From Sporothrix humicola (taxonomy: Eukaryota > Ascomycota > Sordariomycetes > Ophiostomatales > Ophiostomataceae): 64,000 bases of DNA. The position numbers and the translations under genes are program-made. Location: assembly GCA_021396245.1 (NCBI GenBank), contig WNYE01000083.1:62001-126000 (forward strand), given 5' to 3'. How positions within the stretch are numbered: position 1 is the stretch's first letter; each line of letters opens with the position of its first letter. The notes beneath the pieces are model-generated. The model saw only the letters and a list, made by a program, of their open reading frames with translations, did not search any database and was not told the origin of the DNA. Below are positions 9,615 to 21,473 of this stretch, piece by piece.

Positions 9615-11131
9615 TGTGTCGGTCAAAGGCGGTGCCTCGAAGATGGCGATCTATGGATGCACAATCACATGGCAGAGGAGAAGGAGGCAAAGAGAAAAGA
9701 AAGGAGAGAAAATCAAAAGAGAAATGAAACGAGAGAGACAAGACGCAGAATTATTCTTGGGAAGGGCTACGTCTATCAATTTCAATGTCAATCAAGTCAA
9801 TCGAATCAGCAAAATCAGTCCTCCATACCACCATCAGCACGTTTTTCTTTTTGGGTAAATTCTCCGACATACTTTGCTGGTGGTGTTCTCGGCTCTTCTT
9901 TCTCTTTCGGATTGTGCCTCGTTGTTGAGCAACTTTAATTTATACCTTCTTAGCATCCACGTAAGTCTGTTGACGACTGAGAGAGTGCCAGAGTGTGTGG
10001 ACCAGTACCGCGTGGGCGGGTTGATATTGCCCGATGGAGTCCGATTCGTGTGTGTTTTCACGGCGTATATCTCGATCCACCCGCGGGATGAGTCTGGGCG
10101 GTCGACAGAAGAAATAAAATATCCATACTGGACAGATGGCCAGGAATAGAACAGCTGGTCGACAGTGCTGTTCATCCGTCTTTAACCAGGAAAAGACGAT
10201 ATTCTAGCAATCTCATCTCATCCTCTCCCCCGGCACGCTGGTCCACGGTCCGCCGAACCTCGTTCTTGTGGTATAAAATTATAAGATATAATGTTAAGAT
10301 TAAGATACCATTGATTGCTTCGAAAGTCCACGCAATTCGTGTAATTGAGTCATAGGACGATAATGAGGCTGATAAAAAAAGACATGATCTCTAGACTTGT
10401 ACTCTCCTATTTACGACAGCTTTGATTCTGCCTTCTCTTTTGTCTGTCCATGGAACGCATTCAATTTTGTTGTTTGAATAGACATTGTCACTATTAAGTT
10501 TCCTTGTTAAAATGCTGCACTTGGCTTGTTCTATCTGGCTGTGTCTGAAAAACTCTTTTATATCCCGTTTATGAGGCCGCAGACAGCCTGAAATGGGAGC
10601 CGCTGTCGGTTGGGCTGGTCTTAATATCAATAAAAAAGTAGACTGATCTACCCGGGCACTCGACACGCGTACTTTTGAGAGAGAAAGAGACGTCTTGCCT
10701 GTGGTCCGGCCGCTGCAATTTATTGACAAGAGCTAAAGGATGCATGGCTGTCTACCTGATACTGCATACGTTGGTTTGTTCACTCTGCGAGAATCACGTC
10801 AGTCGATCAACACTCTTAAACAATAAACTCCAATTTCCATTCCTGTTTCCATGTTCCTTGTCCATTAACCAATAAAATAAAGAGAGTAAAAAAAGCCAGT
10901 AAAACAATTATACCAATGGCTGTTGACTTGACTCGACTGTCAACAGTCTGCCCAGTCTTCTCATCCACCCAGTCTATCCATAACGTTGTTTGCAAAACAA
11001 AATCAAAAGAATTATTCAGTCCGTCACTGAACTCGGGTATTCATTCATCACATCCACCTCATTACACCCCGCCGCCTTCCTTTCCAACCACGAGCACGCC
11101 CACGCCCACTCCCACGCAGGCCCCTGTTCAC
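9615..11131. other. intergenic, no gene seen
   Basis: Promoter of the GH16 gene and 3' side of PNS1. Open frames are short and patternless. The A/T-rich part near 10260-10380 may hold the polyadenylation region of a transcript, but no clear signal was found. Confidence 0.55.
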
Positions 11132-12908
11132 CTATCGCCCCACGGACATGGCCTGCTGCACGCGCGGGTACACTTCGACCATGCGCTGGTACAGGTCGTT
11201 GTGGTGCTCCATCATCACGTGCGGGTCGTAGCTCATCGCCACAAAGATCGTGTCCACGCCGCTGCTGATCGGCGTCGTGAAAATGTTGCACACCTGCAGG
11301 CCCACCAAAAAGGCATATGCCAGGATCACAGGCGTGTATTCGCCATTCGAGTTGTACGCGGGATCGGTGATTTTTAGGAATACGTACGCACTCAGGGCCG
11401 TCGCGTAGGCGACAAACGTGGCGCCCATGCTGAACACGGGGCCGATCAGGCACTGGTTCACGAGCGCATCGATGCCGCGCTGCTTGATCATGTTCCACGT
11501 GTACTTGGCCGCCGTAAAGTACGACTGCCCGTACAGCGCAATGTGGCAGAACGCGTAGCGGTTGACAAACTGCACCGCCCAGTCCAGGATGGCAATGAAG
11601 CAGCCCAGGATGCAGAAGAAGATGCTGGCCAGCGTGTCGCCCGAGCCGGCGGCCTGCTGCTGCGCAATCGAGCACAGCTGGCGCAAAAAGTTGATAATGG
11701 CCACGATAAGACTGCCCAGGCTGATACTGCCGAAGCTGTATGTGAGCGCGCGGCGGGCCGCGCTGCGGGTGGCGCCCTTGGGGAAGTTGTCCTCGCCGCG
11801 CGAAAAGTACCACGAGCCGTAAACGCCGGAGACGGTGGTGTGGATCGTGTTCTTGAGCCACTCGGAGATCCAGTAGGCGGCAAACGTGATGAACACCATG
11901 AGACCGATCACCTTGGCCTGGCTACACCCGCCGCCGCTCGTATTGCACGCCTCGTTGTTACCGGGTTCGTATTTGACGTATACGGCGACCATGGTGATCG
12001 AGAACCAGACACCAAAGGCCGCAGCGAGGATACCGCCGATGAGCGAGACGATAAAGACGTGTCCGTGGCGGCGCGCAATGTCCATCGAGGCCTGGAGCAT
12101 GACGACACTGAAGGGGATGCGCGGAATCCAGGAAATAAAGCAGATAATGGTGAAGACGACAAAGACCAAAAAGACAATGCCGCCGGACCAGTACTTTTGG
12201 TAGAGCATGTAGATGGCGGTGGCAAGGCCCATGCAGATGTTGAGAATACCGGTGACCCAGATGAGCAGTTTGGTCCATGTGCGGGCGACCATCATGTACA
12301 AGACACTGAGGATAACAGCCACGGCGATACAGATGAGGAGGCAGATGATGGTGTTGGTGGTCAGGCCGAAAGTCGAGTCGCTGTCGTAGATGCCGCCGCC
12401 AGTTCCAGAGCGAGTGGAGGCTGTGATGTTAGACAAAGTCAACTGGAAGCAATAATAGGTAACCACTCACCGTATCCGTGGAGAGAAATGCCCGAGACGG
12501 CAATGAAGCCGGCACAGACGGCGATAAACTGGGTTTGTCAGTACACGACCATCAACAATTCTGAGAAACTGCACTCCCACTCACCAATAGACCAGCCCAC
12601 CAATCATTGTACTTGGGCTTGACCTGGAACGCCTGGTCAAAGTCCTGCTTGCCCTCAATGTTAAAGTTATGCTGCGGCTGACCGGGCACGTATCCGTTGC
12701 TGCCGTTCTGCGCTTGGCCGCCGTTCTGTCCCGGTGGCTGGTACTTATTCTGGTTCGGGTCGTTGTATGCGGGCGGCACGGGGCTGTTGCCGTTGCCGGC
12801 CTCGACATCGTTGTTGAACGCGTTGTTGTTGTTATTGTACTGGCCGCCGTAATTGTTGTTGGCCTGGCCGCCAGCTGCGGCATAGTACGAGTTGGCCTCG
12901 CCCGACAT
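11132..12908 (-). CDS. pns1: Pns1-like choline-transporter-like (CTL/SLC44) membrane protein, three exons
   Basis: Exons 12908-12585, 12528-12471 and 12420-11132 join in frame to 556 residues. Intron 1 (56 bases) runs GTGAGT to CCCAG and intron 2 (50 bases) runs GTGAGT to ACAG, giving the joined peptides AGLL/FIAVCAG and HGYG/ASTRSG. The N-terminal 105 residues are Asn/Gln/Gly-rich and cytosolic in style. The rest holds about ten hydrophobic spans, including LLICIAVAVILSVLYMM and IVFLVFVVFTIICFISW, plus the CTL signature region VSGVYGSWYF, a late MGATFVAYATALSAYVF span and a hydrophilic end. The length agrees with yeast Pns1 (about 540). Family members sit in the plasma membrane; choline transport is reported for animal relatives, but yeast Pns1 has no firmly assigned substrate. 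A long T run ending in CAG upstream of the ATG (about 12970-12982) could be the acceptor of a leader intron. Confidence 0.9.
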
Positions 12909-14797
12909 GGTGGTGGGGTGGAGACGAAGATTGAGAGAGGTGCGAGTAGACGTCGACTATCGATGATCGTAAGTCTGAAAAAAAAACGTGATTTATTGAT
13001 GATGTCGATGGTGTATTTGTTTCGATTGCCCATCGCGAGATGAGAAATGTTGGGTGAAAGAAAGGGGGAGAAACAGGAGATGAGGCAGCCAACGACAAAG
13101 ATGGAAGGAAAGAAGACAAAGGTTGGAAGGAGCAAAGAACAAGACAAAAACACGAGCTTTGTTCGAATTTGGGCAGGAACGGAAAACCAAGACAATGGAC
13201 TTTGTGCTTTTCTTGTACAATTTTCACACACTTTTCTCAGTTTCTGTGTGCGAATGCAGCCTGTCAGCTGCCAGGAGGGAAGGCACGTTCGGCATGTTCT
13301 TGGCCAAGAGCGCGCGCGCAAATCGCACAGGAGGAAACTGTGGGACAGGAAAGAGCGATGAGCGACAGAGCTACTGCCAGCTACTGGCCGATGACTTCAT
13401 CTGTTTACTCGATTGGGTCGATTGGGTGACGATTGGGTCGATTGTGGTGCAACAAAGGAAAGTGCGAGTGGGGCGCCTGGTCTTGGTGGTCCTTGGTGCT
13501 CGTCTTGGGTGCTCTTGTCCTTCTTGGTCTTTTGGACGGCGAACAGTCTTTCCTTCTTTTCTGTGTACTTCAGTATTGCAGTCTGCTGAGTTCAGCTCGA
13601 AAACTTGCATGTTCACCGAAAGATGCCCACACAAGAACCACCAAGGACCACCTTACAGGGAACATGCGCACACTTGCAGACACTTACAGCACTTTGCAGG
13701 GAATAAAAAGTGGAACCAGCGATCGATCGCTGGCTCCGATGCGGGATGCCACTGTGGCTCGTGTGGAATGTTACCAAACTGCCAGGCGACAGCTGAACAA
13801 CAACACGCTCCATCCATGTTTTTAACCTTTTCTCCTCTTGCAAACTCAATTTTATTTTCCACTCTAGCTCGGGACGGATCAGCAAGCTCGGCATTTGACC
13901 CGAGAAGGGAGGTGGGAGTTGAAAGTGCCGCCAAGAAACCTCCGAGGGGAAGGAGAAGAAGACGATAAAAAGATAGAAGGAATCGACTTTTGCGAAAGAT
14001 GGCAAAATGATAAAACGGAGACAAAGCCACAGTCTTGGGTCTGATGAGTGAGATGCGTCGCAGCATAAAACAGTACACTGAACAAGTGGCACAGTTCTTG
14101 AACCGCTTGTGACTGTGGCTTGAGACATGCTGGAGATGAAGAAAGCAAATGAAAAAGGAAGAAGAAAAAGGAAGACGGCAAACTGAACAAAACAGCCATC
14201 TGCGACAAGTGTACGATGAGTTCAACTTCTTCGTGCCCATTCTTGGACGTCAGGGCGGGTTGCTGAGCTGAGATTTTGACAGTCTGGACGGTTTCTTGGA
14301 CTCTACTGGGATTTAGCGTGACAAGTGGCAGGTACAAAATAGGTGTACTCAAAAAGAATACACTGCACAAAAAGACACAATATGCAAGGTCCTTTTGCAG
14401 TCCAGCTACAATTTGTGAGCAGGTTGAGTGGAGTCTTTGCACGGAGCATTCAGGCCAGTTCTTTCACATGTCTGCACAATTCTGCTGTTCACTAGGTTCA
14501 ATGCAATAAATTATGCTATTTATGCAAAAGATCAACATTCAAGATTGTCGACTATTTTACCAGTACGTCATAGAGACGACTCGACCGTAACTCCAAGAAA
14601 ATATATACAAAAATGATGACAAAAATGACAAGCAATCCAAATCCATTAAATCCAAATCCAAATCCAAATGACCGCTAGGTATCCTCCCAAAAATGCTGCA
14701 TGCTGCAAAATGCTGCTGATTATCCCATGTATCCAAAAGTTCTAATCTATCGTGTGTGTGTGTTTTGTGGGGAAAATAAATTGAATGAAGAGGCCCG
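12909..14797. other. intergenic, no gene seen
   Basis: Promoter and leader of PNS1 and 3' flank of the lipase gene. Frames up to 281 codons occur on both strands but begin at non-ATG codons or encode Phe/Ser/Leu-rich nonsense. A short AAATCC repeat lies near 14650. Confidence 0.55.
14634..14669. repeat. imperfect (AAATCC)n repeat
   Basis: About five AAATCC units interrupted once by ATTAAATCC, 130 bases downstream of the lipase stop. Simple slippage repeat. Confidence 0.8.
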
Positions 14798-16684
14798 TTA
14801 GACAGTCACCGCCTCTACGTGCGGCGCGCCCAAGTGCGGCTCGATCTCGGCCTCCATGTCTTGTTCAGTAGCCGTGGTTGTCCGCGACACTGTCCGCGAC
14901 ACGGTCGACGCTGTCGAGTCCGTCTCCGGCACCAGCTTCTCCTCTGCCTTCTCCTTGCCGCCGACCTCGGCCTCGGCGCCCAGGCCGACAATGTCGATCC
15001 AAGCCCAGTGGTCGACGGTGCCGCGGCCGCTGCGGTCAAAGATGGCCTTGTCGTCAAAGACGCCGTCGGCGAGGGAGCGGTCGCCGGGGGTGTAGTTGGG
15101 GGCGGAGGCAGAGACGGCCGCGCCAGCGTCGGTCTCGCCCTCAGTCGGTGTTGTTGAGGTGCTCTCTACAGGAGTGGCGTCCGAGGCTTCAGAGGCCTCG
15201 CTGTCGCTGGGCGTGGGCTTGGCCGGCCGGCCCAGCTTGTCCACCTCGGCACCATCGACCAAATCACCGACCCACGTCCGTGCGACGGCCACACCATTCG
15301 CCCGCAGCATCTGCAGGATGGCCCGCAGGTTCAGGCGAATGGCGCGCTCCGGCTCTTCGGCGCCAAACACCTTCTTTGTCAGCCAGGGGAACAGCAGCCC
15401 AAAGTCGCTCTGGTTGAGGTGGGCGCTGTTCTTGACGTAAAAGAAGTTGGGCTCGGGCAGGCGGACGCCGCTGATGGGGCGCTCGTAGGCGGAGGGGGAG
15501 ACGACGGGGGCCGAGGGGTCGGGCGACAGGATTTTGGCGGTGGCGTGCAGGTGGTTTGTCCACTTGTAAAAGGACTCGGACTCGATGGCCAGCAAACCCG
15601 TGCCGCCGGGCGCGGTGGGCACGTCCGCATAGACGGGCAGGGGCAGGTCGTGCAGGGCTTTCTGGTCGGGCGACACGAGCGGGAAGCACCACATGTCGAG
15701 CAAAATGGTTGGGCTCTTCTCGGTGATCTGGGCGTGCAGGCGCGAGTGCTTGGAGGGCGTGTACAGCGGCTTCTCGACGTTGGCCAGCTCGGGCGCGCCC
15801 GCGTAAAACGTCGTTTTTAGGAGTTGCACAATCGACGCCGACCCGAAACTGTGGCCCGCCCAGATAATGTCGCCCGGGTTGTGCACCTCGAGCTTGTCGG
15901 CGAACTGGCTGATGGCGCTGGCGGGTGTACTTGTGTTAAGATTCGTCAGAGCGCTGTCCTCATCCACCCGCAGGACCGCATCGTGCACCAGCCCCAGCTC
16001 CCACAGCCGGATGCGGATCTGCTGGTCGCGCTGCGCCCAGATCTCGGGCGTCTCGTTGTGCGGGATGCGGTTGTAGGGCACGACGCTGCGGCGGCTCTTT
16101 TGGAAGAAGCGGTTCTGGGCGGCCGGGTCGCGCACAAAGGAGACCACGGACGAGCCGTCGCGGTGCTCCGGGCAGATCACGACGACGCCGTGCGACGCCA
16201 CCGAGCCGACAATGTGCGAGTACGCATTGCGGCTGCCGCCCAGGCCGTGCGAGAAGACCATCGTGGGCCAGCGGCCGCTGGGCGTGTTGGGCTCGAGCAG
16301 GTCGGCATTTTTCAGGGCGGGGATCGATGTGTAGTGAAGGTGTCGCGGCAGGAACGAAACAAACTCGGCGAGGACAGGGCCGATGCCCAGAAATTGAGTG
16401 TACCCAGAGACATGGCTGCGTTGGGGCGTGGGCAGCCAGCTGATGCGTTTGCCCTGCGCGTCGGCCGATGTCGGGTAGAAGATGCGGAACTGGACGGTGT
16501 GGAGGCCGGCGGCGTGCTCGGGTGCGGGGCCGGGCGAGTCGAGGTCGCTGACGGGAATCTCAATGTCGACGGTGCCGACCTTGTAGGGCCCCGTGTATTC
16601 TGGAAATGCCGGGATGGGGTTGAGCCGCGAGAAGTAGGAGCCGATTTTGGCGGCCGTGCCCGTCTCTTGCCGAAAGGCGCTCAT
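14798..16684 (-). CDS. PAF-acetylhydrolase-like alpha/beta-hydrolase (phospholipase A2 group VII type), 628 aa
   Basis: Single exon from ATG 16684. The opening (FPEYTGPYKVGTVDIEIPV) and the sequence VFSHGLGGSRNAYS, then VASHGVVVICPEHRDGSS, are the usual first blocks of fungal PAF-acetylhydrolases. The nucleophile elbow is GHSFGS with Ser279, and the C-terminal histidine motif SAHLNQSDF has His422; a catalytic aspartate is expected between them (LLDMWCFPLVSPDQ region). There is no signal peptide, so the enzyme is probably cytosolic or membrane-peripheral. It would hydrolyse short or oxidised sn-2 acyl groups of phospholipids. Residues about 480-600 are a Ser/Thr/Glu-rich insertion or tail (SDSEASEASDATPVESTS), with a last conserved-looking block (DHWAWIDIVGLGAE) before a final acidic end. 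Family assignment is strong; the physiological substrate is inferred. Confidence 0.85.
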   Translation of the reverse strand: MSAFRQETGTAAKIGSYFSRLNPIPAFPEYTGPYKVGTVDIEIPVSDLDSPGPAPEHAAGLHTVQFRIFYPTSADAQGKRISWLPTPQRSHVSGYTQFLGIGPVLAEFVSFLPRHLHYTSIPALKNADLLEPNTPSGRWPTMVFSHGLGGSRNAYSHIVGSVASHGVVVICPEHRDGSSVVSFVRDPAAQNRFFQKSRRSVVPYNRIPHNETPEIWAQRDQQIRIRLWELGLVHDAVLRVDEDSALTNLNTSTPASAISQFADKLEVHNPGDIIWAGHSFGSASIVQLLKTTFYAGAPELANVEKPLYTPSKHSRLHAQITEKSPTILLDMWCFPLVSPDQKALHDLPLPVYADVPTAPGGTGLLAIESESFYKWTNHLHATAKILSPDPSAPVVSPSAYERPISGVRLPEPNFFYVKNSAHLNQSDFGLLFPWLTKKVFGAEEPERAIRLNLRAILQMLRANGVAVARTWVGDLVDGAEVDKLGRPAKPTPSDSEASEASDATPVESTSTTPTEGETDAGAAVSASAPNYTPGDRSLADGVFDDKAIFDRSGRGTVDHWAWIDIVGLGAEAEVGGKEKAEEKLVPETDSTASTVSRTVSRTTTATEQDMEAEIEPHLGAPHVEAVTV

Positions 16685-18738
16685 TTTGAGGAGCTGTTGA
16701 AGCTGGAGAGGAGTGGAGGGAGTGTCGAGGTGGGATCTCGGTCAGATGAAGTCAGATGTTAATTCGAGTTTGGAGTATGATGACGTCGATGTTGGAGAAT
16801 GCTCGTCGAGAGGTCAATTGGAGCAGCGGTCGGTTGAAGACATGCAGGCGATGTTTCTATATCGCTTTCGAGGGGGGAGAGGTCGTCTCGTTTCTTATCG
16901 GACCGGTAGACGGTGTCGCTGATGTGTTGAACTGTTCTTTATCTGTTTCGTTGTTTATGGTCGTTTTTGTCGAGATGTGAATAAGCGTAGGCAGCGATGA
17001 AAGACACTGGCAATCGTAAGGCTGAAACAGCTCAATGCGGGAGAGCAATTGGACGGAAGGAAAATAAAGGAAACAATGGAATCGAAAATAGAAACAAAAA
17101 AGAAAAGATCACGAGCGCATGCGACAAAAACAGGAATGTATTGGGTATTTAAAAGAGAGGGAAAAGGAGACTTTTTTTTTCGCAGACGTTGTTTCTTTCC
17201 GCCTTCCCAGGGGGACTTCCTGTTTTGGGTGGTTTGGGCCGCTGGCCCTACTGTGTACGTATGCGTCGCTTTCGTCAGTGTGTAATCTGTTATCTTGGCA
17301 GGTAAAAATTGGCACTTTTTCTGTCGCCCTACAGCGGCCTTGTCTCCCTATTGGCCACTGTCGGTCCAGGCCTCGGCCTTGGTCAACAGTCCGTCTGTGC
17401 TCTCGTGGCTTGTTGCTCAAAGAGGAATAGGCCCCGACAGATTTTAGTGGACTCGCCTGTATTCCGTAGGGCGGAGTTGGGCGGTGCAAGGCATTTCAAT
17501 CCCGTTCCAGCGCCTTGCTGGTGCCTATGACGCAAATTTCGTCACTGTGATACGCAGCGTCCAGAGTCTCCAGGGCTTTTCAGTGAGATTGAAGAAATTG
17601 ACGAGACTCAAACAACGCTTTACACAACTGCTCAAATACGTTCAAAATACACAGTTGAGACTCAATTGACAGAGAAAAGAAAAATAAGAAGAAAAGCACA
17701 CCCCAGACTAAAAACTGTCGCGTGATCGATTGTCGAGAACGTTTGGCGATCGAAAGAGTTTTCCACAAAACAAAGACCGACCAAAATTTTAGTGTGCAGC
17801 AGAGAAAAATGTTCACTAATTTTTCCTTGCCCCGGGTTTGCCGTGCCTCGGTGTGCAGGACGGGTTTAGCGCCACAGCGGTCCGCGCAAAAATGGCCAAA
17901 AATACGCTGCATCGTTACGTCAAAAAAGATCGAGAAGGCCACAGAGAAGAGTCTGTACTCGATGATCTGCAGCGATTTATGTTCGATTGCTGTTCTGTTG
18001 TTCTGGAAAAGACAAACAAGGCAAATGGGCAGGTGGTCAAGTGATCATTTTTCTTTTGAGAAAAACTTGAAATGATATTAAAAGTGAACTCCAAGTTGCA
18101 TACTGTCTTATTGCATCTTGTTGTATTTATTCTTGTTCACAGAAGGAGCAAGCACAGGGCTGGTATTCATGTCTGCCCCGAACTTCGCATCCTTTATCGA
18201 GACCCAATTACCGATGTATTGAACTGCCGACATGAATAAAATCGACCCATTCTGCATGGCGCCATCTTGTCGTGATCTTCAACAGCACTGGATTGGAATC
18301 ACAAACCGTTATGTTCGGTTCAACTACTGACCGGAGCAGTCTTGACCGCTTATCCGGTGTGGTCAAATAAAGACATTGTGAGATCTGAATAGTAAGAAAA
18401 GATAAGTTTGATCCTCGTGTGTAACATTAAAATGCTGGCTCATCGTTGTGTCTTTCGCCATCTGCCGTGAGTAGAATTAGTCATCTTGACAAAACTTCAA
18501 GAAGCGCTGTAAATCATAGTGGCAACGCCCCGCGTTCGGCCGATGTTGTCAGTGCAGTTGATGGTAAAGGACGCTAGTGATACGTCCCGCCGGCACACGC
18601 ATGTCCGCTTCCGACTCACTTGACAAGCATCCTTCACGACACACGACTCATGCTCATGATCTGATATAATTGTCTGTGTTCATCCTCCGATTTCAGTTAT
18701 TTTCATCAACAATCACTTCACTTCACACAAAACACACA
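16685..18738. other. divergent intergenic region, no gene seen
   Basis: Two kilobases between the lipase and RIB5 start codons. Both promoters should lie here. No frame with recognisable motifs; largest frames are about 120 codons and Phe-rich. The last 100 bases before RIB5 are CA/CT-rich (tcacttcacacaaaacacacaATG), a typical fungal leader. Confidence 0.55.
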
Positions 18739-19506
18739 ATGTTTACAGGAATTGTTGAAGAGGTGGGAGGTGAGTCAACCCCGCATCCTCACAAGCATCT
18801 CTAATGATATTGGCCACTAACCCCCCCAGAAATCCTTGCCCTCGACCCCCATGATGAGACCGGCGGCACCTCCTTGACCGTCCAGCTCCCCGAGGGCTCG
18901 TCGCTCCTGTCCGACGCCCACCTCGGCGACTCCATCGCAATCAACGGCTGCTGCCTGACGGTCACGGCCTTTGACCCGGCGTCGTTCAAGGTCGGCGTGG
19001 CGCCGGAGACGCTGCGCCTGACCAACTTGGGCGATCTCAAAAAAGGCGACCGCGTCAACCTGGAGCGCGCCGTGCGGGCGGACACGCGCATGGGCGGGCA
19101 CTTCGTGCAGGGCCACGTGGACACTGTCGCGACGGTGACAAAGGTGGCGGCGGACGGCAATGCGCAGACGATGCGGTTCGCGCCGCGCAGCCGGGACGTG
19201 CTGCGGTACGTTGTGTACAAGGGCTTTATTGCGCTGGACGGGACGTCGCTGACCGTGACGGCGGTCAATGACGAGCCCACCGAAAACGGCGGCGGCTGGT
19301 GGGAGGTGATGCTGATCTCGTACACGCAGTCGCGGGTGGCGCTGGCGGCCAAGAAGGAGGGCGAGACGATCAACGTCGAGGTGGACGTGCTGGCCAAGTA
19401 CGCCGAGAAGAGCATGGCCGGCTACCTGGAGACCATGGCCGGCGGCAGCGGCGTGGCGGATCTTGTCAAGAAGACCGTGGCGGCCGAGCTGGCCAAGAAG
19501 CAGTAG
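18739..19506 (+). CDS. rib5: riboflavin synthase (alpha chain), two exons
   Basis: Exon 1 (18739-18769) is only 31 bases and encodes MFTGIVEEVG; a 60-base intron (GTGAGT, branch CTAAC, CCCCAG) joins it to exon 2 (18830-19506) in phase, for 235 residues. The MFTGIVEE start is the hallmark of riboflavin synthase and would be missed without the mini-exon. Two lumazine-binding repeats are visible: residues 1 to about 95 (DSIAINGCCLTVT) and about 96-200 (MGGHFVQGHVDTVATV, then FIALDGTSLTVT). The enzyme dismutates two 6,7-dimethyl-8-ribityllumazine molecules into riboflavin and a pyrimidinedione, the last step of riboflavin synthesis. Length matches yeast Rib5 (238). The C-terminal helix region ends with AAELAKKQ. 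Confidence 0.96.
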
Positions 19507-19697
19507 GCGAAGAAAGTGTAGACAAAAGCGAAAGCAAACAAAAATGAATATCATTGTATGACAAGTGAATGTCCAAGTATTCCAAATCTAACCAGTGTGA
19601 GTACAAGACCAAACCAAAACGCCATCCAACATGCACAAGGTATCAAGGTATCATAGTGTATCTCTCCTCTATCCTACAGTCCGTCTCCCGTCCCCTC

Positions 19698-21473
19698 TCA
19701 TAAAGCACCGCCCCATGCTTCGGCCAGCTTCTCCGAGATGGGCTTTGTCACCCGCCGCTTCGTCCCCGGCAGCTTGCCCAGCTTGTCAAACACCATTTCG
19801 CGCTTGCGTTTGCGGATAATGTCCGGGTCGCGGTCAAACTCGGCGTCGGTGATCTCGCCCTCGACCTTCTCGAACGCCTGCGCAAAGGCGTACGGCGTGT
19901 TCCACACCTTTTGGATCTCGAGGGCGCGCTCGCCCGTCACGCCGCGCGTGCACATGAGCATCTTGAGGAAGACGTCTCTCAGCGTGAGTGTCTCCGACTT
20001 GGACGTCAGAGAAGCAAAGGCCGCGTACGACACGCAGTAGCTGGCCGGTCGTGCTGCCGGTTTTTGCCGCAGCTTGCGCAGCAGAGGGAGATGGTTTTGC
20101 GTCGTCAGGGCCGCCGTCGGCAGCACTTTGAGTGGTTTGCTGGCGTACTCCTTCTCCAGCCGCTTCGTCATCTTGGCCAGGTACGCAATCGTGTCGTCCA
20201 CTGTCCGCGTCTTCTTGACAAAGTAGCCATTGACGATCTGAGTGGATGCAATCGCCGACTGCATCGCGTCCTCGTACCGGTGCAGCATATCCGGGTCCAT
20301 GCCGCTTTCCTCAATGACGTAGACGACATGCTGCACGCCCGATTTTTTGAGGCGAAACTTTTGCTCGCGGAACCGCCCGTCCTTGATGCTGCTCACTAGA
20401 TCGTCCTGGCGTTTGCGCTCGACAATCCAGTTGAGGACGAGCTCGTCGCCCTCTGCGCCGAGTCGTCCCAACAAATCTGGGTCGTGGCACTTGGCCACCC
20501 ACAAGGCGTCACCGAGGGACAGCGCCCGCACCAGCGGTTTTGCATCCCGTTTGCCCAGCTCGTCCTCCATGTACGTGCGCTGTCCCGTCACGCGCTCACG
20601 CATGTCGAGCACCAGCTTGACCGAAAAGGAGCCGGCGGGCAGTTCGATCGGGTCAATGTCGGGCAGGGCATCGTCGGACGTGACGGCGGGTCCGTCCGGC
20701 ACAAGGTCGAGAACATCCGTCGAGAGATCAGCCTGCCCACCCGGTATTTGCAGTGGCTGCGCCGCCTGGGCTGCCGCATCCGCACCGCCTGCACCGCCCA
20801 ACACCGCCTGCCGCAGCTTGTTGGCCACCTCCCAGCCCTCTTCTGTCAGGGCGTACCGTTTGGAGGGCCGGCCACGCTCAGCCACGAGATCGTGGTTCAG
20901 CAGCGTCTTGATCGACTCCCACGCCGTGTAAAACTTGCCTGGCGGCCGTACTGTAAAAGATGCATCGCAGTGCGGCTGCGCCAGCTCAATTACCTCCGGT
21001 TTGACCAGCCAGTCGCGGCCTTCGGCCTCGGGCGACGACAGGGCCATGATAATCGCGTATCCGCCCTGCCGTATCGCCGGCACATAGGCCTTGCGCCGTT
21101 TCCGTGATCCTTGGCCGGCCACAACGCCCTCGTTGATGGTGTGATTGTTTGTGCGCGTCAGACTCGAGGGTCCAGGCGCTGTGGCCGCGATCCTGTTAAT
21201 CGTCTCGGCCGGCAACCGCCGTTTTTTGGGGAGGGGCAGCCCGTTGGCCGCGCAGTGTTCCGTCAGCCTCTCCAGAAGCCGGCTGCACATTTTTGCCCCA
21301 AAGCCCTTCAAAGCCATTAGCTGGTCCGGGTGGTCAAACGTGATCGGACACGCCCGCAGCGACTCGTGCGCGTTTCGGTACGCGAGCACGCCCTTGGTGT
21401 TGCGCTCCTTGGCCTGGTCCCACCACTCCTTGACCCAGCTGAGGAACAGCGGGTTTGCGCATTCTTCGGCCAT
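19698..21473 (-). CDS. mus81: MUS81 structure-specific endonuclease catalytic subunit
   Basis: 591 residues from ATG 21473 (MAEECANPLFLSWVKEWWD), the first methionine; the frame extends upstream only through non-ATG codons. An N-terminal helix-hairpin-helix (LKGFGAKMCSRLLERL, about 52-67) is followed by a winged-helix-like block (GGYAIIMAL, then KTLLNHDLVAERGRPSKRYALT) and the XPF/ERCC4 nuclease. The metal-binding motif VERKRQDDL has E352, R353, K354, D357 and D358 intact, with DGRFREQKFRLKKSG next. A tandem HhH region closes the protein. Mus81 pairs with Eme1/Mms4 to cut 3' flaps, stalled forks and nicked Holliday junctions in the nucleus. Its 3' end faces RIB5 with a gap of only 191 bases. 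Confidence 0.95.
   Translation of the reverse strand: MAEECANPLFLSWVKEWWDQAKERNTKGVLAYRNAHESLRACPITFDHPDQLMALKGFGAKMCSRLLERLTEHCAANGLPLPKKRRLPAETINRIAATAPGPSSLTRTNNHTINEGVVAGQGSRKRRKAYVPAIRQGGYAIIMALSSPEAEGRDWLVKPEVIELAQPHCDASFTVRPPGKFYTAWESIKTLLNHDLVAERGRPSKRYALTEEGWEVANKLRQAVLGGAGGADAAAQAAQPLQIPGGQADLSTDVLDLVPDGPAVTSDDALPDIDPIELPAGSFSVKLVLDMRERVTGQRTYMEDELGKRDAKPLVRALSLGDALWVAKCHDPDLLGRLGAEGDELVLNWIVERKRQDDLVSSIKDGRFREQKFRLKKSGVQHVVYVIEESGMDPDMLHRYEDAMQSAIASTQIVNGYFVKKTRTVDDTIAYLAKMTKRLEKEYASKPLKVLPTAALTTQNHLPLLRKLRQKPAARPASYCVSYAAFASLTSKSETLTLRDVFLKMLMCTRGVTGERALEIQKVWNTPYAFAQAFEKVEGEITDAEFDRDPDIIRKRKREMVFDKLGKLPGTKRRVTKPISEKLAEAWGGAL

Noticed and set aside
13653..14442. Overlapping Phe/Leu/Ser-rich minus-strand ORFs of about 190 codons
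   Set aside because: Result of purine-rich plus-strand DNA; overlapping frames are equally open and none has motifs.
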